64,000 bases of DNA from Streptomyces qinzhouensis (GCF_007856155.1 NZ_CP042266.1:4712001-4776000); one strand, 5' to 3'. Positions 12,311-19,819 are shown, numbered from the stretch's first letter. Notes: a model not told the origin generated them from the letters alone. Translations and numbers: made by a program.

Positions 12311-13488
12311 CCGCGGGCCTTCGCCAGGAACATCAGCGCCTTCGCCGTCGACCGCGGGTCACTGGTGGGCGCCGCGTGGTAGTGCTCGATATAGAACCCG
12401 GCCCCTGCGGTTCCTGCCTGGGTGCGGGCGTTCAGCGCGGTGTGCCGCAGCAGCCGGTTCAGCTTGGACAGCGGCAGTACGGCTTCGGCCTCACCGGCCT
12501 CGGCGATGATCGCCGGTACGCCGCCGGCCCGGGGCGCCACCACACCGCCCTCGGCCAGCCTGGGGATCCTGGGAATGTCCGGGATTCCCTTGCCGCCGAT
12601 GCCGGGAACCCAGTCGGGGACCTTGAAGTCAAAGGAATTGACCTTGCTGATGGCGCTGTTGATGATGCCGATGACATCGTTGATCGGGCCCTTGACCGCG
12701 TCCTTGATCTTGCCGAAGGTCTTGCTCGCGGTGTCTTTGAGGCCTCCCCACTTCTTCCCCAGCTCGTCTTTGACGTGCTTGAAGACCTTGGGGACCTTCT
12801 CGATGAAGTCGGCGACGGGCTTGATATGCCCCTGGATCTTGTCCCAGATCTCCTTGACCTTGTCCCGGGCCGTCTTGAGGGGGTCCTCGATGCGCTTCTT
12901 GACGTTCTCGAAGCCGTCCTTGACGGATTTCCTGATCTTTCCGACGATGTCCGAGACCTTTTCCCGGGCCTTGTCGAATGTCTCCTTGATGCGTTTGCCG
13001 AAGTCCTTGATGATCGGACCGACTTTTTTCCACACATCGTCGATGACCTTCTTGACTGCTTCGAAGGCCTTCTTGAGGATCTTCCGCATGCCCTCCGACT
13101 CGGTCGCCATCTGGACGACCTTCTCGATGAGCGGCATAAAGAGTTCCAGCAGGCGGGTGAAGATATTGCCCTTCATGGACTTGTTGAGCCCGTCCATGCC
13201 CTTCTTGGCGTTGTCCGCCCCGCCCTTGAACTTGCCGATGTTGGTGCCGCCGGTCTGACCCGACTTCCCGGCCTTGGCGACGGACTTCTCGGCGCTGTCG
13301 GCCCGGTCCTTGAGGGTCTTCAGCTCCGAAGCGGCGTTCTTGGCGGCGTCCCGGAGCTTCTTGACCCCGCCTTCGCTGTTCTGCGCACCGGTTTTGAGGT
13401 TTCCGGCGGCGCGGTTGGCGTCGTCGGACTTCGTCTTGAAGTCCTTGAGGGAGTTGTTGGCGCTGTTGAGCGCCTTGACCAGAGACAT
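12307..13488 (-). CDS. Tape-measure-like protein, first copy
   Basis: 393 residues, nearly all helical and very rich in Lys, Asp and Ala, with repeated short helices (for example residues 130-275). A C-terminal LAEGGVVAPRAGGVPAIIAE at 311-330 runs into AGEAEAVLPLSKL, a common actinophage tape-measure ending. GAGGAG precedes the ATG. Residue count times about 1.5 Å per residue suggests roughly 60 nm of tail, which is short for a siphovirus; this is a rough rule only. It follows the chaperone gene and the unknown coiled-coil gene. Confidence 0.85.
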   Translation of the reverse strand: MSLVKALNSANNSLKDFKTKSDDANRAAGNLKTGAQNSEGGVKKLRDAAKNAASELKTLKDRADSAEKSVAKAGKSGQTGGTNIGKFKGGADNAKKGMDGLNKSMKGNIFTRLLELFMPLIEKVVQMATESEGMRKILKKAFEAVKKVIDDVWKKVGPIIKDFGKRIKETFDKAREKVSDIVGKIRKSVKDGFENVKKRIEDPLKTARDKVKEIWDKIQGHIKPVADFIEKVPKVFKHVKDELGKKWGGLKDTASKTFGKIKDAVKGPINDVIGIINSAISKVNSFDFKVPDWVPGIGGKGIPDIPRIPRLAEGGVVAPRAGGVPAIIAEAGEAEAVLPLSKLNRLLRHTALNARTQAGTAGAGFYIEHYHAAPTSDPRSTAKALMFLAKARG

Positions 13489-13528
13489 GAAGGTCTCCTC
13501 TGCAGGGGAATGAGCCGCGCGATACGGC

Positions 13529-14218
13529 TCAGGCCAGTGCCCGGGTCAGGGCATCGACCTGCCGCTGGAGGCCGTCCAGGGACGGGGGGCGGGCCGTACC
13601 CCCCTGGCTGGGGCGGGGCTGACCGTTGTGCCGGCGGGCCGCGTCGGAACCCTGGCGAAGTTTGTCCTCCAGCTTGTTCAGCCGCTTGTCCGTATTCAGC
13701 CGCTCCAGATGGTTGAGCCGCTTTCTGATGTTGACGAGCTCGTTCTCGGCCCGATCCATGGGGGTTCGATAAGTCTGGTTGGGGCCGAGCGCAAGTCTGG
13801 CGTTCTGGACCGCCTCCCGGCCTGCCGCCCCAGGATTTCGGGCCCGGATTCTGGCGCCCCGCCTCCGCGCGATAGGAGTGAGTACCCTCTCGTAGAGGGG
13901 GCGTTTGATGTGGTTGTTGATCTGGGCGGTGAGATCGATAAGCGCCAGGTCGATCTTGAGGAACATGGCCCCGAGCATGGGCCAGAGGAGGAATTCCCAT
14001 TCCTTGAACCACATCGGCTTGGCGCCGAATTTGTCCGCAGTCGCATCGTCGACGTATTTCTTGGTGGCCAGCTCGTCCTTGTTTTTGAAAGCCAGGGCCT
14101 CCGGCCGGACGTCGGAGATATGCAGGACCGAAATGAGGGACGAGGTGCTGACCTTTCCCTCGAGGGCTTCCCGGATTTCGTGGATCTGTTGTTCCACGGA
14201 TTTGTTGTTGTCTGCCAT
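13529..14218 (-). CDS. Unknown coiled-coil protein between chaperone and tape measure
   Basis: 229 residues without a family I can name. The N-terminal half has helical segments (QQIHEIREALEGK) and a semi-hydrophobic stretch (WEFLLWPMLGAMFLKIDLALIDL, about residues 74-96). The C-terminal half holds a predicted coiled coil (AENELVNIRKRLNHLERL...KLEDKL, about 155-192). The DNA is visibly less GC-rich than its neighbours, with more TTT and AAA codons. The slot between chaperone and tape measure is normally empty in siphoviruses, so this may be a tape-measure partner or a particle-specific addition. GGGAG precedes the ATG. Confidence 0.7.
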   Translation of the reverse strand: MADNNKSVEQQIHEIREALEGKVSTSSLISVLHISDVRPEALAFKNKDELATKKYVDDATADKFGAKPMWFKEWEFLLWPMLGAMFLKIDLALIDLTAQINNHIKRPLYERVLTPIARRRGARIRARNPGAAGREAVQNARLALGPNQTYRTPMDRAENELVNIRKRLNHLERLNTDKRLNKLEDKLRQGSDAARRHNGQPRPSQGGTARPPSLDGLQRQVDALTRALA

Positions 14219-14233
14219 GACTGCTCCCGTGGG

Positions 14234-14946
14234 TCAGCCGAAGAACCGCGCCAGCTCGGCGGGGCCGGGCGGCGCCGTGGAGGCTGTCGCTGATGAGGGC
14301 GCCCCCGGCGCCGAGGAGTCCATGGAGTCCTCGGCCGGGTCCGGGGGGAGTTGCGGCCGGGGTACCGGTTCCGGCTGCTCCGGCGGGTCGTCGGAGTTGA
14401 CGCAGGTGAACAGCCAGTTGGCGATCGCCAGTTGGTCCACCGCCGCTGCCAGGAGGTAGTCCGTCAGGGACCAGTCCGCCGACTCCCCGTTGACCGCCCG
14501 GGCGACGGCGCTGTCCCGCGGCAGGTGCTTGACGAGTGCGTTCAGCCGCCGTGACGAGAGCTCACCGCGGTGCCAGTCGAGCAGGTCGAGGTGGTAGTAG
14601 CGCAGCAGATCGGCTTCGAGTGCCTCGGCGTGTTCTTCGACGAACTCGACGAGGCTCAGTCTTCCCCCAGGCCGAGCCCGGTCTCCTTGCCGTACGCGTT
14701 GAGGACCGCCGCGATGTCCTGCAAGGTGATCTCGTGCTTGGCGAACCGGGCGAACTGCTCCTTGCCCATCAGCAGCGACAGCAGCCCGTCGACGTCGTTG
14801 TCGTCCAGCTTCTGCATCGCCTTGGCGGTGGCCCGGGTCAGCTCGGTGGGCAGATCGAAGGTCTCGTCGTCGATCCCGAAGGACCAGGTGCGGCCGGCGG
14901 CCTCCTGGCGCTGGGCGCGGGCGGCGTTGACGTCGAAGTTGGCCAT
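14234..14946 (-). CDS. Tail assembly chaperone, long frameshifted form (GT)
   Basis: Joining the first 95 residues of the G frame to the -1 frame at the slippery site (14662-14668) gives a 237-residue protein ending at the TGA at 14234. The -1 frame is open from 14662 and has no good start of its own. It encodes LVEFVEEHAEALEADLLRYY, then HRGELSSRRLNALVKHLP and a Pro/Ser-rich tail ending AELARFFG. That is the typical T part of actinophage chaperones. G and GT forms coat the tape-measure protein and guide tail-tube polymerisation. The coordinates are a joined span with one base read twice. Confidence 0.85.
14656..14946 (-). CDS. Tail assembly chaperone, short form (G)
   Basis: A 96-residue protein (MANFDVNAARAQRQEAAGR...) terminating at the TGA at 14656-14658. 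It resembles actinophage gpG-type chaperones, with IDDETFDLPTEL and DLLSLL-type helical segments and ITLQDIAAVLNAYGKETG near its end. A strong AGGAGG precedes the ATG. It lies between the major tail protein and the tape-measure genes, the conserved position. Most ribosomes should make this form and a minority should shift into the GT form. Confidence 0.88.
   Translation of the reverse strand: MANFDVNAARAQRQEAAGRTWSFGIDDETFDLPTELTRATAKAMQKLDDNDVDGLLSLLMGKEQFARFAKHEITLQDIAAVLNAYGKETGLGLGED
14662..14668 (-). promoter_or_regulatory. -1 programmed ribosomal frameshift site
   Basis: On the minus strand the heptamer GGGGGAA is read as CTG GGG GAA, three codons before the G-frame stop. A one-base backward slip after GAA continues into an open frame of 142 codons. 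GGGGGAA is a recognised slippery type in tail chaperone genes. Confidence 0.8.
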
Positions 14947-15041
14947 CTGGGTTCCTCCTGAAGGAAGTAAGGGTGGGGAAACGCTCCTTGCCGGGCGGGG
15001 CCGGTCCGTCGAACGGACCGGCCCCGCCCGGTGCAGGGGTG

Positions 15042-15644
15042 TTACGGGGTGACGGGCGCCGCCGCGTACGCCGGGTCCTTCATGTAGAAGGTGGCCAGCG
15101 GGGCGGTCGCGCCCTGGGACAGCGCGGTGAAGGTGACCCCGAGCGACGCGGCCGACTTACGGGCCAGCTTCACGTCGTCGGCGGCCGTCACCTGGCCGCG
15201 GGGGATGACGAACCGGTAGGTGATGTCCTTGCCGTCGGTGAACTCCAGGCCGAGGGCCCGCTCGTCGAACGTCGGGCCGTCCGGGATGTCCAGGCTGAAG
15301 ACCCCGGTGTTGGTGCCGACCGGCTTGACGTCGCCCTTCGAGCCGCCGATGAAGAACGGCAGGGTGTTCTCGTTGAACTGGAGCATCGCGAACTTCAGGG
15401 TGAGGTCGCGGTCCGAGTAGACGAAGCGGGCCGGGCTGATGGCCTGCCAGGTCTCCACCGGGTCCAGCTTGTCCTTCTTGGCGAAGGTGACCCCGTCGGT
15501 CGTCGTGTAGCCGAGGTCCGTCCAGGCGTTGCTCCAGTCGCCCGCGGGGTTGGCGGAGAAGGTGGTCGGCGCGGCCGCGCCGACCGCGCCGACGAGGACG
15601 CGGCCGGTGCCTGCGACGCGGATCTCGGACGAGTTGTTCGACAT
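15042..15644 (-). CDS. Major tail protein (tail tube)
   Basis: 200 residues, the gene order and size expected for the protein that polymerises into the tail tube. The sequence has the typical low-complexity beta-rich look of actinophage tube proteins: RVAGTGRVLVGAVGA, WTDLGYTTTDGVTF, AISPARFVYSDRDLTLKF and FRYVIPRG-like FVIPRGQV. The ATG at 15644 is chosen because AAGGAG lies five bases upstream; a GTG six bases earlier overlaps that site and is unlikely. It is probably the most abundant product of the operon. Confidence 0.88.
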   Translation of the reverse strand: MSNNSSEIRVAGTGRVLVGAVGAAAPTTFSANPAGDWSNAWTDLGYTTTDGVTFAKKDKLDPVETWQAISPARFVYSDRDLTLKFAMLQFNENTLPFFIGGSKGDVKPVGTNTGVFSLDIPDGPTFDERALGLEFTDGKDITYRFVIPRGQVTAADDVKLARKSAASLGVTFTALSQGATAPLATFYMKDPAYAAAPVTP

Positions 15645-15765
15645 GAACACTCCTTGTGTGTGATGGGTGCCCGGTCCTTGGCGGTCCGGGCGGGGTGCCG
15701 CGGATACGGCACAGGCCCCGCCCGGAGGGGGCGAGGCCTGGTCTGTGGGTGGGGGGAGGGGTGGG

Positions 15766-16176
15766 TCAGTTGGTGCGTACGGTCATGCGCAGTACGCACT
15801 GGTAGCGGTTGGCCCCCGCGTACACGAAGTCCGGCTGCCACCGCGGCCCGTCGGCCTCGCTCACATCGGTGATGACCGAGGTGCCGAGGGCGAGTCCGCG
15901 GGAGCGGAGGAGGATGGCGCGGGCCGCGTTGGTCAGGACGTGTGCGGACGTCTTGTCCGGTCCGTACACCTCCAGTTCGATCAGCGGCTGGTCGACGTGG
16001 AGGTCCTCGATCCAGGCGCCGCCCCGGCGGGAGACGATGACGGCCCGCTGGGTGCCGTTGAATCCGGCGGGCGGGGTCTCGTCGACGACCGCGCCGCCCA
16101 GCTCGGGCCGGTTGCGCAGCAGGTCCACGACGATGGCCTCGATATCGGGGAAGGTGCTCGGGACGGGTGTGCTCAT
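15766..16176 (-). CDS. Tail terminator / tail completion protein
   Basis: 136 residues and the first gene of the tail operon. FPDIEAIVVDLLRNRPEL at the N-terminus and a beta-rich core (QRAVIVSRRGGAWIEDLHVDQPLIELEVYG) match the small proteins that cap the head-proximal end of siphovirus tails. Family placement relies on order and length. AGGAG lies about ten bases before the ATG at 16176, so the longer frame reaching 16416 is rejected. In phages this protein ends tube growth and docks the head. In a headless particle it would simply cap the tube. Confidence 0.75.
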   Translation of the reverse strand: MSTPVPSTFPDIEAIVVDLLRNRPELGGAVVDETPPAGFNGTQRAVIVSRRGGAWIEDLHVDQPLIELEVYGPDKTSAHVLTNAARAILLRSRGLALGTSVITDVSEADGPRWQPDFVYAGANRYQCVLRMTVRTN

Positions 16177-16363
16177 GACGGATTCACTCCTGTTCGTACG
16201 AGCGGGTGCGCACGGTGCGCGGACGGCGGCCGGGCCGCGTGCGTCCGGTGTGCGTACGGCCGTCCCGGCGGCCTGCCCGGCGGGAACCGGCATGGAACAG
16301 CGGCGGAGCCGGGCCCGGGAGGGATATCCGGAGGGATGCGGGCACAGCTCCGCCGCTGCACTC

Positions 16364-16412
16364 ATTGTGATCGAATGCGCGCGAGCGCGCAACCAATGCG
16401 TGCGGGCGCGCA
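16364..16412 (-). promoter_or_regulatory. Tail-operon promoter region with two tandem operator-like repeats
   Basis: Two copies of an inverted repeat of the form TGCGCGC-NN-GCGCGCA lie at 16376-16391 (perfect arms) and 16397-16412 (one mismatch), 21 bp apart centre to centre, about two helical turns. On the minus strand a weak -35 (TTGCGC, 16387-16392) and -10 (CACAAT, 16364-16369) with a 17-bp spacer overlap the first repeat. A related site occurs next to the XRE-type gene. This would be the main repressor target for the tail operon; binding is inferred. Confidence 0.5.
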
Positions 16413-16415
16413 TCA

Positions 16416-16454
16416 AAAGAGGCGGCCACCCCGTGGTGGGGTGACCGCCTCTTT
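16416..16454 (-). terminator. Hairpin upstream of the tail operon
   Basis: A 17-bp stem (16416-16432 with 16438-16454). One position pairs as G-U on the minus transcript but is a C-A mismatch on the plus strand, so it is better in the minus direction. It would stop read-through from the regulator genes into the tail operon. Its core resembles the terminator after rpoC. Confidence 0.65.
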
Positions 16455-16797
16455 CCTTTCGGGGCGGGTGGTGCCGGGTGTACGGCGCGGTGCCGTACGC
16501 CCGGCAGGGGCCGGGGCTGCCGGTGAGCCGGACCTTGCTCGGGCGGGGCTCAGGGAAGCCGCTCCGGTCCGGCCGGTGGGCGGGCGTGGCCGCGGTGTGC
16601 CCGGACGGGCCGGGCCGTGGGGCCTCTCCTGGGCGGGTACGGCTCCGAGGGCGTGTCGCCCGGGTGATACGCCCTCGCCCGGGGACCGCCGCCGGGCCGT
16701 GGTCCGACGGCCGGAGGCTGTGCGGTGAGGGGGCGTGTCACCCGGACGGAGGCCGGACCGCGGGCCCGCCGACCGGACCGCCGCCCCGCCGCGGCGG
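16455..16797. other. Non-coding GC-rich spacer between tail operon and regulators
   Basis: No convincing gene. A second hairpin (16647-16658 with 16665-16676, GAGGGCGT arms) lies downstream of the MerR-type gene and probably terminates the regulator transcript. Nothing else recognisable. Confidence 0.6.
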
Positions 16798-17040
16798 TCA
16801 GCGGCGCCGGGTGGCGCGTTCCGCCGCGAAGACGTCTTCCAGGCGGTAGAGCCCGGCCCGGCCCTGCCGGGCGGCCGGCATCAGATGGCCGAGCTGGACC
16901 CATTTGCGGATGGTCGCCGGAACGACCCCGGCCTCCGCCGCGGCCAGCGCGCCGGTGATCAGCGGTCCCGCGGCCGGGCCGCCGGCCCTCGCGGCGTTCG
17001 CCGGGCTCACCGGGGCCGGCCGCCCCGGCGCCGCCGTCAT
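16798..17040 (-). CDS. Small MerR/excisionase-type HTH protein
   Basis: 80 residues with a helix-turn-helix near the C-terminus: AAAEAGVVPATIRKWVQLGHLMPAARQGRAGLYRLEDVFA, residues 33-72. This is the pattern of MerR-type N-terminal domains and phage excisionase-like regulators. The ATG overlaps the stop of the upstream gene as ATGA, so the two are cotranslated. No effector domain is present. It probably binds DNA as a small regulator of the tail locus. An old excisionase function is possible but there is no integrase nearby. Confidence 0.75.
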   Translation of the reverse strand: MTAAPGRPAPVSPANAARAGGPAAGPLITGALAAAEAGVVPATIRKWVQLGHLMPAARQGRAGLYRLEDVFAAERATRRR

Positions 17041-17681
17041 CGGCGGGCACCCTTCGCCGCCGCGTCCATCGTCGCGGAGACCGTCCGCCAGTCCGTCCCG
17101 GGCGGGGTTCCGGGCGGGGCGCCCCCGTCCGCCTCCTGCCAGGTGTGACGGTGGGCCGGATCCGTACCGCACGGACAGTCGTCCGCCCCGCAGCGGCAGC
17201 CCGGGTTCACACAGAGCACCGCGCGCCGGTCCGGGAAGGCCCGCAGCGACACCGATTCGCACCAGGGGCAGCGTCCGCCGACCCGGACCACCGGCTCCGG
17301 ATCGCCGAGCGCCCTGCCGCACCGGCCGGTCATCCGCCGCGCCTCGTTGCGTACGTGCTCCGCGAGATCGGGGTGGGCGTCGATCTCGCCCAGCAGGGAG
17401 GCGATCCGGGCCAGCCGCTGCGGCACCCGGGCATGCCGGGGACGGCCGAGGCGGAGCCGGTCGTGCACCGCCTCGTCCAGTTCGACGACGCCGTCGGTGA
17501 TGTCGCGGACGGTGTCCGAGATGTGCAGCCGGAGTGGGGAGGAGGGCCGGCCGGGTGCGGGGCGTCCGGCACCGACCGCGGAGGGGGAGCGCCTGCCGGG
17601 GGCCAGTTCGGTCAGCAGCTCGGGGAACCGGCGGTGGAGCGTCTCGATCCAGACGGCTGCGTCCTGCGTGGCCGTGTTCAA
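17037..17681 (-). CDS. Cys-rich zinc-ribbon-like protein
   Basis: 214 residues. The N-terminal two thirds are helical and charged. The C-terminus has eight cysteines between residues 121 and 171, including C138-x2-C141 and C157-x4-C162, followed by C164, C169, C171 and His178, consistent with one or two zinc-binding modules. The start is a TTG at 17681 with GGAGG a few bases upstream; no ATG or GTG alternative fits. Proteins of this kind recur beside small HTH genes in Streptomyces mobile elements, but no function is established. It is translationally coupled to the HTH gene. Confidence 0.7.
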   Translation of the reverse strand: MNTATQDAAVWIETLHRRFPELLTELAPGRRSPSAVGAGRPAPGRPSSPLRLHISDTVRDITDGVVELDEAVHDRLRLGRPRHARVPQRLARIASLLGEIDAHPDLAEHVRNEARRMTGRCGRALGDPEPVVRVGGRCPWCESVSLRAFPDRRAVLCVNPGCRCGADDCPCGTDPAHRHTWQEADGGAPPGTPPGTDWRTVSATMDAAAKGARR

Positions 17682-17827
17682 CAGTGCCTCCTGCTCATGG
17701 TGTGCGGTTCGCTTCCCGGGCCGTACGGCGGGTGTGTGCCGCGTCGGCCGACAAGGGGTGCCGTGGATGCGTTGGATTCGGGTACGTACGGGTAAGGAGA
17801 AGTGAATGAGCGCCTTACGCCGGATGC

Positions 17828-18124
17828 CTACGCCGCCCCGGCGGCGTCACCCTCCGGAGTAACGTGCGACTGCGCAACATATTGGCCGCGCAGTCGCACC
17901 AGCCGCCCGTTGCGCCAGAGGCGACCGGCGCTGACGCCGTCGAAGTAGCTCTCGGCCGGGGCGACCGACTCCTCGCACCGGCGGGCGACCGGGCAGTGCC
18001 GGCAGGCCTCCAGCGCAGGTCGAGCCTCTACCTCCCGACGGGCGAAGATGATCTGCGGGGGCAGCCCCGCACAGGCGGCCGCGGTGCGCCACCGCGGCGA
18101 GGCGAAGGGTTCGGGCACGGGCAT
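17828..18124 (-). CDS. WhiB-like iron-sulfur regulator (divergent type)
   Basis: 98 residues. Four cysteines at 18, 41, 44 and 50 give the C-x22-C-x2-C-x5-C pattern that binds the 4Fe-4S cluster of Wbl proteins. The usual turn G[VI]WGG is degenerate here (FDGVSAGRLWRNGR). AGGAGG precedes the ATG, so longer upstream frames are rejected. Wbl proteins are unique to actinobacteria and their phages and act with sigma factor to modulate transcription. It is divergent from the XRE-type gene, with 195 bp between starts containing operator-like repeats, so it likely controls the tail locus. Confidence 0.85.
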   Translation of the reverse strand: MPVPEPFASPRWRTAAACAGLPPQIIFARREVEARPALEACRHCPVARRCEESVAPAESYFDGVSAGRLWRNGRLVRLRGQYVAQSHVTPEGDAAGAA

Positions 18125-18319
18125 ACGGACGCCTCCTGGCATGCGGAAGGTGTGTTGCGACTCCGCACGGTCGCATGTTGCGCGTGCGCCCGCAACCAAC
18201 TTGGGGGCCAGAACCAGTGGAGGCCGGGTGGACACGGCGTTTCCGAGTGCGCAATCACGTAATTCCTTGCGCGCAAGCGCGATAGTCTGAGGGTCGCTTC
18301 GGAGGGAGGCGACCCGAAT
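18125..18319. promoter_or_regulatory. Divergent promoter/operator region of the whiB-like and XRE-type genes
   Basis: Contains TGCGCGC-AA-GCGCGAT at 18268-18283, related to the tail-operon repeats; its right half abuts a -10-like TAGTCT at 18283-18288. A looser copy lies at 18179-18194, and TGCGAC/GTCGCA form an inverted repeat at 18156-18161 and 18170-18175. Autoregulation by the XRE-type protein is the simple reading; this is inference. Confidence 0.5.
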
Positions 18320-18763
18320 ATGACCGCCAGTGGCCTGGAACCGTTCGCCACCTGGATCGAAGACCTCATCCGCCGCCGTGGATACGACATCGACAGCCCG
18401 CGCGGCGGCGGGAAGTCGCGGCTGGCCGACGAAGCCGGGGTGCACCGCGCCGCCATCACCCGGCTGCTCCAACGGCAGTCCATGCCGGACCTGGAGACGA
18501 CCCGGCGTCTCGCCCATGTCCTCGATGTGCCCGTACGGGACATGCTCATCCGATCGGGCCGTCTCACCGAGGACGATCTCCCGCTCCCGCGCACCCCGGA
18601 GGCGGGGTCGGCGGCGGTGCCCGCGGAGCGTCGGCTGACGCTGGAGGAGGCTGCCGCAGGGCTCGGCGTACCCGCCGACCAGCGGGAGATGTTCATCCGA
18701 GTGGCGGGCCAGTTCCTCCCGCCCGAACCCGCCCGGCGCCACGCGCCCATGGCCAGGGACTGA
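18320..18763 (+). CDS. XRE-family transcriptional regulator (likely tail-locus repressor)
   Basis: 147 residues with an N-terminal helix-turn-helix (SRLADEAGVHRAAITRLLQ at 33-51, then LETTRRLAHVLDVPVRDML), the XRE/Cro type. The C-terminal half is short with no sensor domain and no RecA-type self-cleavage site that I can see. GGAGGGAGG precedes the ATG. It is the only plus-strand gene of the block and is divergent from the whiB-like gene. By analogy with phage repressors it would hold the tail operon silent. The inducing signal cannot be told from sequence. Confidence 0.82.
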   Translation: MTASGLEPFATWIEDLIRRRGYDIDSPRGGGKSRLADEAGVHRAAITRLLQRQSMPDLETTRRLAHVLDVPVRDMLIRSGRLTEDDLPLPRTPEAGSAAVPAERRLTLEEAAAGLGVPADQREMFIRVAGQFLPPEPARRHAPMARD

Positions 18764-19819
18764 CCCCCGCGGGCCGCGCCCCGCGCACGCCGCCGCGGTC
18801 AGGGGCCGGGCCGGGCCCGGTACCCGCTGTCGCCGCGCGGGGCACCGGCCTGCGGACAGTGCCGCCCGCCTGCCTGCCGGGGGACGCGCGCCGCGCAAGG
18901 GGGCCGGTCCCCGCGGTCGGCTGTCCACCGGCCCGGCCCGGTACCCGTTGTCACCATGCGGGGCAGCGGCCTGCGGACAGTGCCGCCTGCCCACCCGCCC
19001 CGCGAGGGGTGCCGGTCCGGCCCGCCCGCTCGTTCCCGGAACGGACCGCCGTACGAGCCCGGGCCTCCGGGTTCCGCGCCCGCCCTGTCCGGCCCCGGAC
19101 GCAGGTTCGTTCCGCCCGCTCGGGCGCGGGAGGCGGTTCGTCGGGTGCGAGTCCAGCCGGCCCGCCCCCGTGCCGCGCCCGCCCTGCACGGCCCCCGGGG
19201 CCGGTCCGTCCCGTCCGCTCGGTCGCCGGAGGCGGTCCGTCGGGTGTGGGCCCTGCAATCCCCCCGCGCCCGGGTGCGGGCCACGCCATCCCCGCCCGGG
19301 CCTGCCTCCGCGTCCGCCGAGCTGTCCGGTGCGGGGCCGCCGGGTGGTCCGCTGTGCGAGATCCCACCCGGGCCGACCCGGGCCTCCGGCCCCGGCGGGG
19401 CCTGTCCGGCGCGCCCTCGCGCGGGGCGGTCCACCGTGGGGTGGTACCGCCGGGCGAGGCCCGCGGCCCGGTGCCTGCCCTCCGAGGCCGCCTCACGGTC
19501 CCGCGCGGGGCGTACGGCTCCCGGCTGCCCGCCCCTGTGGGCCCGGCCCCTGCGGCCCCGCCCCGCCCGGCCCCGTCCGCTGCCGGGATGCCACGGCGCG
19601 CGCCCCCGCGAACGCGCCGCCCGGCGGCGGAAGGCCGGGCCCAGGGGCTTCCCGTCCGGGCCAACCGGCCGTCAGTAAACTGTCACCACCTGTTCCCCCG
19701 CATTTACGCAGGCCGGACGCCCGTACGACGCGGGGCCGGACACAGGGGCGTCGCCGGGCGCGTTCTCGTCGTACGGCACACAAGCAAGTGGTCAGTGAAC
19801 GACGGGGGTGGGGGCGGGT
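18764..19819. repeat. GC-rich degenerate tandem repeats, no convincing gene
   Basis: About 1 kb of extreme GC content. A unit of about 120 bp recurs at about 18.82 and 18.94 kb (sharing CCTGCGGACAGTGCCGCC), and a second unit of about 100 bp recurs at about 19.07 and 19.17 kb (sharing CGCGCCCGCCCTG and GGAGGCGGTCCGTCGGGT-like cores). Open frames occur on all strands but have arginine/proline-rich random composition. The last 140 bp, less GC-rich, may hold the promoter of the next gene. Confidence 0.55.

Noticed and set aside
5385..18763. Integrase or attachment-site repeats around the tail block
   Set aside because: No recombinase gene and no exact direct repeats at the borders; only the similar terminator cores, which are reported separately.
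19808..19819. Longer start for the hypothetical gene upstream of rpsL
   Set aside because: A GTG here adds four residues without a better ribosome-binding site; the ATG is kept, with low certainty.
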